DNA from: Schistocephalus solidus
Lineage: Eukaryota > Platyhelminthes > Cestoda > Diphyllobothriidea > Diphyllobothriidae
Reading direction: 5' to 3'
Assembly: GCA_017591395.1 (NCBI GenBank)
Contig: WEDG01009028.1
Span: forward strand, 21,806-85,805
Length of the DNA stretch: 64,000 bases
Each line of letters begins with the position of its first letter. Position 1 is the stretch's first letter. Shown in pieces: positions 52,136-63,025 of this stretch. The position numbers and the translations under genes were made by a program. The notes beneath the pieces were generated by a model. It worked only from the letters and a program-made list of their open reading frames with translations, ran no database searches and had not been told where the DNA came from.

Positions 52136-52711
52136 TAAAACCTGCGTAGCATACCACCGGATATACCACGCACCGTTATTCTCATAAGCAGCACCTACAT
52201 CGCACACGAACATGTCCAACATCCTACAGCTACTGTGCTCGAAAACAATACCTATCGCAGAAGTGAAGTGTGGGTCATCGTCTAGCTTTGATCTGTGCTT
52301 TCGTGGGAAAGTCTTCCGAGCTGAGAAATGGCACGGTGCGTTAAGTGTCGTGGCTTGGAAAGTTACCAACTGACGCTTGCAGTCAGTCCACGTTTTTGTG
52401 TGGTATGGCCGACTCGTGATCTGAGCATCAAACTGCAATGGTTCCATCTTTGAGTGACCTCTGGCACTCTTATGTGTGTCAGACGTGTACCACTCACCCC
52501 CTTTTGTATGAAACCCTGAGGTTTGTGCTTGGAGAGCCAGGTCGCGTATGTGGCGCACGGAGATAAGTTCGAAAACTGCGCACATTCCCCGAAATTCACT
52601 GACCGGCTCGACAGAGGATAGGGCCTTGGAACGGAGAATGGGTAGTGAGGTCGACACGCTCAGCGAGAGGTACATCGCTCTAAGCAATCTGGACGCGCTG
52701 GAAGCCATCAC
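52115..52711 (-). CDS. 198-aa hypothetical protein from a repeated sequence
   Basis: One uninterrupted minus-strand frame from ATG at 52,711: SASRLLRAMYLSLSVSTSLP, MCAVFELISVRHIRDLALQA, GFHTKGGEWYTSDTHKSARG, then LVTFQATTLNAPCHFSARKT to VLMEAHVA. The copy in the right arm is broken by frameshifts. No known domain is recognised. The sequence PLQFDAQITSRPYHTK and the frame extending over finger-coding DNA on the other strand argue that it may be a non-coding repeat that happens to be open. Unknown function. Confidence 0.3.
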   Translation of the reverse strand: MMASSASRLLRAMYLSLSVSTSLPILRSKALSSVEPVSEFRGMCAVFELISVRHIRDLALQAQTSGFHTKGGEWYTSDTHKSARGHSKMEPLQFDAQITSRPYHTKTWTDCKRQLVTFQATTLNAPCHFSARKTFPRKHRSKLDDDPHFTSAIGIVFEHSSCRMLDMFVCDVGAAYENNGAWYIRWYATQVLMEAHVA

Positions 52712-53964
52712 GACGCGCTAAAGTCCGGGCTGCGAAGGTTGCGCTAAACTCGACTGGATAAGTTGGACCACGTAGTCCGCCCTGTGTGTGTATTTGAAGG
52801 GTGTGACGACTGGTGGACGAGTCAGGCTGCAATGTCTTCTCTTTAGGTTGCTCCATGGCATCCCCCACTCCATGGGGATCCGGCGCCAGGCGTGGCAGCA
52901 TGCCTAGCGACTCCAGACCGTGTCAGCCATCTTAGCCCTCGACCGCTTCCCTGGTCTTCTGACTCCGCTGGCGAGACCGACTACAGGTGGGGAATAAGAG
53001 GCGTGTTGGATGCCGCACAAGCTTTTATCACTAAATCTAATTCACGCGCAACTCACTGTTCCTTCACAATCTTGAGGTGGGCACAAGGTGGACCTCGCGG
53101 AAACCGATGGTCAAACTGGCAATACTTTAGGGAGAACGCGTCTCGAGGAAGCCAGAACGCCTTGACATCAGTACTTATGCTGACCGCTGATTGACATATA
53201 ATGCTTTTGGTCGTATCGTACTCTGTTTGTTTTTTGATGTGCATCCTTTATGGGACAGTTTTTCCAGCAGCGCTCACGGAAGTACAGACAATCCCTATGA
53301 TAGAAGCATGGTGGCACGCTTCGGGCGCATTGCTTTCTAACACTGCGCCTCTCACGGGGCCGCCAGGCTGGTTCAAGCCAATTACAGCTATCAAAGCCAA
53401 CCAATCAGATGGGCCTCGCTGAAGAAGTTCTGGCTCTGGCGGCGCCGCGTATACCCTCGTCCTGCTGCTAACTCACTTCAACGTAGTCTCCATCCTTTTT
53501 GTAAAAAAGACAGTGTGCTCTCTACTGGTGTCCAAATTCTCCTTGTTCTAAGTGGGACCTACAGTTGTGGTTAAGGCCAGAGTGTGCCTATGACTTAAGA
53601 TGCTGCGACAGGCCCGCGCGGTTACAGCTGAGGCCTGAAGCTACTTGAGCTGAGTCCACCCAATAGGGTCTTTAGTGAATTTGAGAAACAGGTTTTCTTG
53701 TGAAATCTGAGAACGGACGATTGTGGCTACCTTACTTTCCACGATGACAGACCCATAATTTGATGTAAGAGCTTAGAATGCTGTACACCGCAATAATATC
53801 CGACCTTCTTATGTAATGCGTTTTTTTTCTTGCAGTGAGAACAGCAATACAGAAGTAGGCTATGTTTACGCTTATAAAGTAATAGGGAAGTTTTGATACT
53901 TTTTCAATTATACCAACGTTCCTACCCCTCGTTTCCGAAAACTAATTTTCATGACAAAACTCGG
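52712..53964. other. Remaining left-arm sequence, unclassified repeat
   Basis: This part has a mirror copy at 54,483-55,770 but no recognisable protein. Frames at 52,680-52,901 (minus; TLQIHTQGGLRGPTYPVEFS) and 53,201-53,422 (plus) are not conserved in the mirror copy. It contains an intron-like TTCTTGCAG at 53,829-53,837. Confidence 0.5.
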
Positions 53965-54482
53965 AAGCATGTTTCGTTTTCAGGATTAAGGTACACTTAT
54001 TGTTGGACATTGAATTACCCCTCCTAATTCCTAATTTTAATAAATTAACTCTCCCGCCGATCCGGGCTGTCTCAGGATCTGGCTCGTTGTTTACTGAGCC
54101 CTCAAAGCATACTCTGCTAACCTGAGGCACTAATATTCAGCTAATTTACAATTTGGGACGCGTAAACATTGTCCTCTATAGGGTGTTTTTCTGTTGGGCA
54201 TATTTGCATTCCTGACCAGAAAAAAACCATCTACGCCATTAGTCACTTTCAAATTATACGTTTCCTGCACAAATAGGAGAAGTTGGTTGTGTTAATCTAA
54301 GACAATCTATAGTAGGGGATATTTGATATTTCTCATTTTTACATAAAGCAATTTCGGGTTGGGATCATGCAAAGGTGAAAAAGTTCGACCCATTGAACGG
54401 TCAAAGATACATGAACCGTAAAATTGTGAGATAATGGGACACAATCAAGCGGTTTGCGTTTTCTATTCCATGAATTCAAAAA
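53965..54482. other. Spacer (518 bp) between the inverted arms
   Basis: Single-copy A+T-rich sequence with no frame or motif recognised. The two halves do not pair with each other. Confidence 0.6.
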
Positions 54483-55770
54483 CACGAGTTTTGTCATGAA
54501 AATTAGTTTCGGAACGAGGGAGTAGGAACGTTGGTATAATTGAAAAAGTACCAAAACTTCCCTATTACTTTATAAGCGTAAACATCGAAAGCCACCCCAG
54601 AAGAAAATTTGCATAGCCTACTTCGTATTGCTGTTCTCACTGCAAGAAAAAAAACGCATTACATAAGAAGGTCGGATATTATTGCCGTGTACAGCATTCT
54701 AAGCTCTTACATCAAATTATGGGTCATCGTGAAAGTAAGGTAGCCAATCGTCCGTTCTCAGATTTCACAAGAAAACCTGTTTTCAAATTACTAAAGACCC
54801 ATATTGCGGACTAGCCTCTTAAGTAGCTTCAGGCCTCAGCTGTAACCGCGGGCCTGTCGCGGCATCTTAAGTCATAGGCACACTCTGGCCTTAACCACAA
54901 TCAGACCCGGTCCCACTTAGAACAAGGAGAATTTGGACACCAGTAGAGAGCACACTGTCTTTTTTACAAAAAGGATGGAGACTACGTTGAAGTGAGTTAG
55001 CAGCAGGACGAGGGTATACGTGCGGCGCCGCCAGAGCCAGAGCTTCTTCAGCGAGGGCCTACATCTGATTGGTTGGCTTTGATAGCTGTAATTGGCCGAG
55101 AACCAGCCTGAAAGTATCCGTGAGAGGCGCAGTGTTGTAGCATGCGCCCGGAGTGTGCCCACCACAAGCCTTATCATAGGGATTGTCTGTACTGCCTTGA
55201 GAGCTATGCTGGAAAAACTGTCCCATAAAGGATGCACATCAAAAACAAACAGAGTACGATACGATAATTAAAAGCATTATATGTCAATCAGCGGTCAGCA
55301 TAAGTACTGATGTCAAGGCGTTCGGCTTCCTCGGGGAACGCGTTCTCCCTAAGAGTATTTGCCAGTTTGACCATCGGTTTTGCCGAGGTCCACCTTGTGC
55401 CCCACCTCAAGGTGGCGAAGGAACAGTGAGTTGCGCGTGAATTAGATTTAATTGATAAAAAGCTTGTGCAGCATCCAACACGCCCTCTTATTCCTCACAT
55501 GTAATCGGTCTCATGACCAGGTCAAGAAGACTGGAAACGGTCGAGGGCTAAGATGGCTGACACGGTCTGGAGTCGCCCCTAGGCATGCTGCCACGCCTGG
55601 CTCGGATCCCATGGAGTGGGATGCCATGGAGGCAACCTAAAGAAGAAGACATTGCAGCCTGACCCTCAGTCCACCAGTCGACCACACCCTTCAAATACAC
55701 ACACAGGGCGGACTACGTGGTCCAACTTATCCAGTCAGTTGGCAACCTTCCTAGCCCCGGACTTTAAACG

Positions 55771-56376
55771 CGTCGTGATAGCTTCCAGCGCGTCAGATTG
55801 CTTAGAGCGATGTACCTCTGCTGAGCTGTCGACCTCACTACCCATTCCCGTTCCAAGGCCTTATCCTCTGTCCGAGCCGGTCAATTGAATTTCGAGGGGA
55901 ATGTGCGCAGTTTTCGAACTTATCTGCGTGCGCCACATACGCGACCTGGCTCTCCAAACACAAGCCTCAGGGTTTCATACAAAAGGGGGTGAGTGGTACA
56001 CGTCTGACACACATAAGAGTGCCAGAGGTCACTCAAAGAAGGAACCATTGCAGTTTGATGCTCAGATCACGAGTCGGCCATACCACACAAAAAAAAACAT
56101 TGGACTGACTGCAAGCGTCAGTTGGTAACTTTCCAAGCCACGACACTTAACGCACCGTGCCAGTCTCAGGCTCGGAAGACACGTGCAACAGAGAAGCCAC
56201 ATAGATAAGTAGCCGAGGACCACACTTCACTTCTGCGATAGGTATTGTTTTCGAGCATGTGCTGTAGGATGTTGGACATGTTCGTGTGCGATGTAGGTGC
56301 TGCTTATGAGAATAACGGTGCGTGGTATATCCGGTGGTATGCTACGCAGGTTTTAATGGAGGCGCATGTTGCCTAA
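55771..56376 (+). pseudogene. Right-arm copy of the 198-aa frame, broken
   Basis: Plus strand frames 55,616-55,888 (SDCLERCTSAELSTSLPIPV) and 55,901-56,128 (MCAVFELICVRHIRDLALQT, GFHTKGGEWYTSDTHKSARG) cover the N-terminal half. A run of eight or more A's near 56,090 (where the left arm has fewer) disrupts the middle, and the end is out of frame. Confidence 0.5.
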
Positions 56377-57231
56377 AAATTCCATATGATGCGTAAATGT
56401 GCATGGACAATGCGATAGTTGAGTCGGGTGCGGTGGGTGTATCCTGGTGCTCCTGACACTCGGTTCGTTATTCTCTGTGCGATAAATTCGCAAGTGACCG
56501 ATCTGGCCAATGCGTGATGTGCATGAACGGCGCCAAGGAGGACAGGTTACTTTGGGGATGGTAGAGTCAGTTAAGATGGCGAAGCCACTAGAGGTGGTCG
56601 CACTGTTGGATAGGAAGGTGTTAGCGCTGGAGATGAAAGACTTCTTAGATCTGCAAGGTGTGTTTGACATGTCCATAGTGCAGTGAATTCCGCTGTCGTG
56701 GATACGCGTGTGACCACATAGGCTCATGTAGTGAGTGAGTGTTTGTGCAGTGGAGGCGGGTGGGCGAGTGTATGTCGGGGTTGCGTTCACTGGTGCATCA
56801 GTAACAGTTACATTGATTCGCAAGGTCAACGCGTGAGGGGAACGTGTGATCCCAATGAGGACAGGCTGGGATCGCGTCCCGTTTTCTGATGGTGAGCGTA
56901 GAGGCTGACGAAACGTCGGAAGTAGTTTCATCGGTGAAGGGTGTGATGATGTTGGCGAAACTGGTCGCTGTGCTCGACGCAGGGATTGCAATAGGGAAGA
57001 TGGTGCCGATGATCGAGGGCGGCGGGCGTTGGCAGTGCGCTCATCGATACTGGGAGTTGATCGTCATCGTGGGGGTTGGGACAGGAGTGAAGATAGGGGG
57101 CGTTGACGGAAGTAGCGGTTGAGGTGTAGAGTTGGCGGTGCATCGCGTCCAGAGATGTCCGACTGGCGCACGCAAAGTTTGATCGTAGCATGGGTAGGTT
57201 GGAAGAGGTTGGGCATTAGCATTGTGGATTG
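56353..57231 (-). pseudogene. Decayed C2H2 finger tail of RTE ORF2, right arm
   Basis: The open 212-aa frame 56,991-56,353 holds finger relics AQTLTHYMSLCGHTRIHDSG, KVTCPPWRRSCTSRIGQIGH and HCPCTFTHHMEFLGNMRLH. Compared with the intact cassette at 48.6 kb, each has lost one or more Cys. The frame is longer here than in the left arm. Confidence 0.65.
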
Positions 57232-58990
57232 GAGGCCTTTGTGAACTGCGAGCCTTTCCATTAGCTTCGGCAGTGGCTATACGGTTAGCTTCGCAGACTG
57301 CTGTACCAGTCTTCGCTGTTCATCTCCGGACCGGCCGGTCGTTAGCTAGATTTAATAAGGCCTCTGATTCATTTACATTCGATTCAGAAAGTTTTTCAAG
57401 ATTTCCGTCATTTCGACCTCCAGTCGGCGAGCACCCGTAGCGACATCTCTGTACAGTAGTCGTTTGGGTCATCGGTCGTCGTCCATCCTAACCAGATGAC
57501 CGCTCCATTGCGGTTGAACCTGCTTCAGCATGACATGGAGGCTGAGGATATTTGTTTTCTCCAAGACTTCCGTGTCTGGGATCCTATCTGGCCGTCTCAG
57601 CTTCAGTATTCTTCGGAGGCAGCTGAGACAGAAATGCTTGAGCTTTCGGCTTTGAAGTAGACTGTTCAGGGCTCCGCTTCACACAGAAAGGTCGCCAAGA
57701 CAACAGCCTGGTACATCTTTAGTTATGTGTTCAGATGAAGGCCGTGGCCACGCCACACGGAGACTTTCAGCCGGCCTAAGGCCTGGTTGGCTTTGAATAT
57801 ACGATTAACAACCTCGTCATCGACTTTCGCGTTACGTGATAGTTTGCGTCCAAGATAGACGAAAGTTTGAATTTTGCTGTTGAAAATGATTCTAGGACTG
57901 TTGTTTTTGCGTGTTGGGTGACGGCTAGTGCATGACCACCGTTTTGTCCGTGTTGATGATCAGACTGAAGTGATTCGCAGCCGGCGGCAAAGTGTCCATG
58001 CTCCTTTGCATGTCCTCTTCCGTCGCAATCTTGAGTGCGCTGTTGTCCGCAAAGAGCAGGTCATGGACTGTTGTCGTGGGTATATGGCAGTCCGCTCCCG
58101 CAATCAGAGCCGCTGCAACCGCTGACTCGCGTTGCCTTCGCCTGCCAAACCTTGTGTACGCTCGCGCGCGACAATCCCCGCCCCCGCACCCGACGCGAGC
58201 TCCTGTCTGCAACGCCATGATGCCGATCGATATTTTGCTCCTCGTCGGTTTGTCGCAGCCGCCCACGCTCCGCTTCTGGACGAACAATAATAACGGCTAA
58301 CATGGCTGCGGCAACTGTTTGCAGAGCCTGTTGTACACTTGTTCGTTTAGTAAAAAACTGCTTCGACCTAGTCAATATTCCCTGACTGCGTTGTCGACCA
58401 TGCTATTCCGGTAGGTAGATGTGTTGGGGCGTGCGTGCGCCGGCTTTTGAGAAGATACCCGTCAGTCCTGTAGGCAATGCATATCCCAGGGCACTAATCA
58501 CTGTAGGCGTACATCAGCATGTCAGAGAATATGAAACTGAATAGGGTGGGTGCCACTAGGCCCTGCTTGATTTTGTTGATCACTGCGAGCGCTTTGGAAA
58601 CTGCCCCGTTGTCAGTGACGCGCGCCATCAACTTGTGGAGGTGACGCACCATGGGCCTGAACAGATCAGGATAGCCGAATTTCTGTATAATTGTGCACAA
58701 TCCATCGTGAGGTACCGCGTCGAATTCGTTCTTCGAATTTACAACGCAAGTGCAGAAGCGGAATGCTATCTCCTAACACTTATATTATGGCCGGCGGGCG
58801 GCTAAGCTCATGTCGATGGTATCACGGTGTTGTCGGAAGCCATATTGACTTTCCCGATTGATTCCGTGTTCTAGATAGTCGCTGAGACGGTTGAGAGAAG
58901 GCGACCGAAAATTTTTCCCGAGATGTTGTGCAGTGAGATGTTACGATGTTTAACACAAAAATGTCGGTTCCATGGCCACAACCTTGTAGT
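57232..58990 (-). pseudogene. RTE-like reverse transcriptase, right arm
   Basis: Minus strand mirror of the left RT: HKLMARVTDNGAVSKALAVI NKIKQGLVAPTLFSF (58,640-58,530), TVHDLLFADNSALKIATEED (catalytic FADD changed to FADN here), RSMDTLPPAANHFSLIINTD KTVVMH (to 57,925). Then the FGRLQ- and RRILKLRRPD-type C-terminal region. The 330-bp insertion at 58,081-58,410 is shared. Confidence 0.8.
58081..58410. mobile_element. ~330-bp GC-rich insertion in RTE RT, right arm
   Basis: Mirror copy of 50,071-50,400. A few bases differ, e.g. GGTGCGGGGGCGGGGATTGT versus GGCGCGGGGGCCGGGATTGT. Confidence 0.6.
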
Positions 58991-59036
58991 CCCTGAAGAA
59001 TTTATCTTGGCACCACACTTCTGGAAGCATCTTTGT

Positions 59037-59330
59037 AAGTTTGTCCACCTTTGGCACAGTCACCTGCTTAGTCTCCCTCGTCGAATTTGTTCGTAGGCCA
59101 GCTCAGAGCTGGTCATTGGTGGGGGCGTAGAGACCGATGGTGGCGAATTTGGATCCCCATAAGGGCAGACACAGGGTCATCGATCTATCTTTGATGCCCC
59201 CTCGGTAGACATGGTAGTCGTCTCAAGATGTCGTTTTGGATGGTATAGGCAACACCCGCGTCGCCTCGTTCTGCCTGCACGTAGCTGCACCTATCTCCTT
59301 CAGCTGACCTTAGTCCAGGAATCGGCCTCT
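59037..59330 (-). pseudogene. RTE-like endonuclease fragment beyond the right arm
   Basis: Minus strand GAGRTRRRGCCLYHPKRHLE-type sequence, then TTMSTEGASKIDR and PPMTSSELAYEQIRR, corresponding to the RTE EN stretch ...SAYAPPMTSSD.AKDKFYED. It is joined at 59,037 to RT sequence of the right arm, which skips the end of EN and the linker. Confidence 0.5.
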
Positions 59331-60243
59331 GAATCGGGCCTCACCTTATAGCGCATCATCGGTGGGAGTAGCCGTGACGAGAATGAGACGGTGAGGCTCA
59401 GTTTTTCGGTTTATTTGATGAGGCTCATAGGCAATGACTTTAAAAACCCTATCGTTTAAATGCCGGTAAGTATTATAAATATGTGGTCACATTCTGACAG
59501 AATGTCACTATAAAGATACTCCTTTATAAACCGCAAGTAGCACTGCTTTTTAAAACATACTTTTCATCGGCCGTCGGCTGGTCGACAACATACACTTAAA
59601 GACTACTAAAGAATTGTGAGTAGTATAACTACATGCGATTGAATTAGAAGAGTTTTGATAAGCGTCGAGTTTGCGCCTAAAGGAATTCACGGTGGTAGAG
59701 GGAACAATATCTGCCTGCAGAGAGTTCCACGCTGCATCACTCTGTTAATGAAGAGCTACTTGCATCAATCGACCCTTGCTTTACTTGCGCGTAGTTTTAT
59801 CGGGTGACCTCGCAAGGTTGGCGTGTTAGTCAGAGTTAAAAATCATTGGGAATAAAGCAAAAGTCCAGGCCATTCAGAAAGCGAAAGATTAGTATGAGAT
59901 CTCCTCGTAGTTGCCTGTAGGAAAGAGGAAAATAGGTTGAGGGTCGATAGTCTGTTTTCATAGGTTAGCGATCACAGGCCTTTAGTCATTTTTGTCGCCC
60001 GCCTCTGGACCTTTTCTAAGACGGTACTATCCTTGACAGTCCAAGGTCTCCATGCCTGTATGGCATATTCTAGGTGCGGCCACACGAAGCTTCCAAATAT
60101 TTTGGAGAAATTTGTCTTTGTCAAATCCAATAAAGGCGCGCCTGATGAGTTGCAATACAGACATGGCTGACTTGGCCACCTTCGTGCAGTTCAGTGTTGG
60201 TTTGAGTGACGATGTAATCCACACACCGAAGTCCTTCTGACTG

Positions 60244-60917
60244 TCAACTGGTTGCAAGTGGTGTACCATTTAGAAAGTAAATTCTCGGGCTGAAGGCTCC
60301 ACAGCGGCTAATTTGAAGAAAATTGCACTTACTAACATTGAACGGCATAAGCCAGCGCTTTGAACAGTCCTCGAGCTTGTTCAAGTTCAGTTGCAGATGG
60401 TCTTCGTCTGCCGTATTGTCAACAACTTTCCGTAGTTTTATGTCGTCAGCGAACTGAAGGACATCACAGTCAAGGTCCCTGGCACAGTCATTGATGAAAA
60501 ACAAGGAATGATGTGGGGCCTAAAACTGAGCCCTGTGGGGAGGCAGCCACTCACCTCGGTTACTTCTGACGACTGCTGGCGTCCGACTTGTACTCTTAGG
60601 GACCGTCCAATCAAAAAGTTCTGAATCCATACAAGGAGGCTTCCATGAACTCCTACGCTGCGCAGTTTATGCAGGAGATGTTGGTGAGGAAGGCTGCCGA
60701 AGGCCTTTTTGGAAGGCGATGAAGATAGAATGTACCATTTTTCTTCGTTTTGTGCTTTAGTCCAGCGTTCAAGTGAGAAGAGGAGGTTCGTAAGGCAAGA
60801 ACTACCACTGTGAAAGCCATGTTGGGCATCGGAGAGGTGATTCTGCTCGAGGAACTGCATCATCACTTTCTTGATTATTTTCTCCATGATTTTACAACAG
60901 ATGGAGGTAAGGTTCAC
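60244..60917 (-). pseudogene. CR1-like RT, family B, FADD intact, one frameshift
   Basis: 60,917-60,438: MNLTSICCKIMEKIIKKVMM, LSDAQHGFHSGSSCLTNLLF, KAFGSLPHQHLLHKLRSVGV, WIQNFLIGRSLRVQVG. A frameshift falls in the VPQGSVLGP motif (SGCLPTGLSF). The next frame (60,504-60,244) gives FFINDCARDLDCDVLQFADD IKLRKV, so the catalytic pair survives, and CSKRWLMPFNVSKCNFLQIS. Frame 60,269-60,027 continues DSQKDFGVWITSSLKP and a thumb. Confidence 0.8.
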
Positions 60918-61588
60918 TGGTCTGTAGTTATTCGTAGACGCTCGGTTTCAATTCTTTGAATAGCGAATTGATGGTTGCGGTCTTCCAATCGGAGGGTAGA
61001 CATCCCAGTAGCAAAACGACGCCTGGAAGGGAGAAAGGTTAGCGGCTTTGGCCATTTCAGAAGCTAGGTCCTTCAACAGCTTGGCCGGTATTGCATTGAG
61101 GTCTGGAGAGGTCGTCTCTTTCAGGTTAAGTAACGCTTCCTGAATGATTTCGTCAGTGAAGTGGACTGTTTCCATAGAAGAAATTACCCCGTCTTCACAA
61201 GTGGCTGGGAAAAAGTCAGGTTCTATTGTCACGAAGGACCAAGAAGGACTGAGAAATATGTTCAGCCTTATCCCCGTCCTCTGAGATTCCCGCGCTCCCT
61301 CACAGTTCGCAAAAAGCGGATTGGATCCTTGTTTCGCGTGCTCTGACTTTAATCATGGCACGGTTCGGACAGTCTCTTCGAAGACTCCGTCGATCTCTGG
61401 CAATGAGAATTTTGACTCGGTTTCTTTGCAAATTTTTGCTGTTGAGGGATTCCTGTGTCTTATCAATGCGGGATGTTTTCCATAGTTTCCACTTCTTGTT
61501 AACTTCCTTCTTTAAGGGGCGTAAACGAGCGAGGTGTGTTTGTTAGCCTCTTGCATAATTGGGCAGTGTTTTTAAATGAGGTTGCGAA

Positions 61589-62201
61589 CTACGTCCTTTG
61601 ATGGGCCCCCAAGCCCTCGTCGGAGAATATAGATGTCCAGTCGATAGGAGAAAGGTCATTTTTCATCTGTTTGAAAATGTCCACGCTACATATTTGGTCG
61701 GAGATCAAGAGATTGAGCCGGTAAAGGGAATACTGTATTGCCACATGAGAACCACATGATCGCTCTTGCTTAAAGGAGGTAAACAATTTACAACGCTCGA
61801 TGTTGTCAGGCAACCTAGTTACCACTAAGGTCGAGGCAGTTCATCTGCTGGCCCCTCGCGAACCCTCATCGGAAAAAAACGTGTTGGGTAAGAAGTAAAT
61901 TGCCAGTTGTGCGCAGAAGCTGCTGATCAAATGCTGTTTCAGAGCAGTCGACGGAGACGGAGTTCCAGTCAATGTTAGGTGCATTAAACTCCCCAACGAT
62001 GAGAGTATTCGGCCGCGTAGCAAATACCTTGAGCTCATCCAGCAATTGGGCATCAGCTTTATGGTGGTTTTCGGGGAGTCGATACACCGTTAACACACCA
62101 AGGCTTTGAGAACCCGTTACTCTTACGGTCAACGATTCTGCCTCCGTTCTCTTCTGCATCATGAATGATTGTGTATTGTGCTCGATATGAAGGGTCTTCA
62201 C
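61589..62201 (-). pseudogene. APE-type endonuclease, family B, C-terminal two-thirds
   Basis: 62,201-61,866: LTVRVTGSQSLGVLTVYRLP, LDELKVFATRPNTLIVGEFN APNIDWNSVSVDCSE (GDFN is GEFN here). The later catalytic SDH region is weak; 61,825-61,589 has SCGSHVAIQYSLYRL, where SDH reads CGSH. The first catalytic Glu region is cut off. Inactive. Confidence 0.7.
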
Positions 62202-62215
62202 TCATAGGGATCTGT

Positions 62216-62835
62216 GGAGTACTTGACCCTTTCGAGGTTCGAAGCTTTCTTAACTGGGGCTTAAACTCAGCTGATAGGGGAATGCGTATGGGTAGCTAAT
62301 TCCCGCCCTGGGTACACTGCATATGGCACTGCGCTAGTTGACTTCACTACTAAGCTAGCCTCCGAAAATGCGCATTCTATCCGGGGGCTGTCAGCATCGA
62401 TCGCTACTGTTGCATGCCTTTTACTTCTTCTGTCTGTATGCCTTTATAAATTTCATTTTGCACTTGCATTTTCTTGATGGCAAGTCCTGCATATGCCCCC
62501 TTCGGACTCTGGTGACCTTTCACTGTGGTAGTACGTGCTGTTTTCGTCATATTCATTTGCAATTCGCAAAGTGCTATTGGACTATTTTTACAGATCTCAT
62601 ACCTTTCACTTTCCTCCTCTGGTGATTAATTATGCAGGGATGGCCCTCGCTCTACTCCGAGTTAATATTTGCGTGGTCAACGCCGAGCTGATCCTTTGAA
62701 GCAAGAGTCCTGTGGATAATTTTCAAATTTTACTTCTTCCTGTTGCTTCCAACTTAGAGGCTATCTCTTGACACCCATTGCATGCGCGCTTTCTACGCGT
62801 ATCTTTACTTACTAGGCTTTTAGAGCGAGCCTGTG
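62216..62835. other. No gene recognised (0.6 kb)
   Basis: One 85-codon plus frame (62,368-62,625) is hydrophobic and Cys-rich without a family signature. No repeat recognised. Confidence 0.4.
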
Positions 62836-62837
62836 GG

Positions 62838-62915
62838 CGCGCAGACGTAGTGCAATAGTTAGCACGGAGGTTTACTACTATGGAGTTCCCTGGTTCAAAG
62901 CCAGCCGTAACTTTG
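62838..62915 (+). repeat. tRNA-like Pol III promoter module 1 (possible SINE head)
   Basis: GTAGTGCAATAGTTAGCACG (A-box-like, 62,850-62,869) and, about 35 nt on, GGTTCAAAGCC (B box, 62,894-62,904). Both boxes have tRNA spacing. Stems are imperfect, so a working tRNA is unlikely. Confidence 0.5.
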
Positions 62916-62954
62916 GCATTGAAGTACAGACTTGGATGATTAGCTGCCGCGTTT

Positions 62955-63025
62955 GTGGTGTAGCTGAGATGATGTCCACTCTCAGTTTAGCTGCCCGGGT
63001 TCAATCGGCCTCCGGCATTTTGCAT
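62955..63025 (+). repeat. tRNA-like Pol III promoter module 2
   Basis: GTGTAGCTGAGATGATGTCC (A box TAGCTGAGATG, 62,958-62,977) and CGGGTTCAATCGGCC (B box GGTTCAATC, 62,997-63,011). It is in the same direction as module 1, about 105 bp downstream. Confidence 0.45.

Larger units (their letters stand above)
49434..53964. repeat. Giant inverted duplication, left arm (4.53 kb)
   Basis: It matches the reverse complement of 54,483-59,036 throughout. Paired landmarks include 49,480 and 58,990 (AGGACTACAAGG with its complement), 50,101 and 58,380, 50,434 and 58,047, 52,141 and 56,350, 53,943 and 54,504 (CTAATTTTCATGACAAAACTCG and its complement). Coordinate sums drift only from about 108,470-108,491 to 108,447, so indels are few. 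Left of 49,434 and right of 59,036 the similarity ends. Confidence 0.9.
54483..59036. repeat. Giant inverted duplication, right arm (4.55 kb)
   Basis: Mirror copy of 49,434-53,964. Arms look clearly above 90% identical by eye, with scattered single-base differences and small indels. The inner 22 bp (54,483-54,504) is a perfect complement of the left arm's end. Confidence 0.9.
59400..62215 (-). mobile_element. CR1-like family B element with EN and RT
   Basis: Minus strand: EN (62,201-61,600), linker (61,600-61,240), pre-RT (61,232-60,948), RT (60,917-60,240), thumb and C-terminus (60,240-59,700), 3' end near 59,400 with ATAGGGTTTTTAAAGTCATT GCCTATGAGCCTC. 5'-truncated inside EN. It is the most complete EN-RT copy of its family here. 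Confidence 0.8.
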
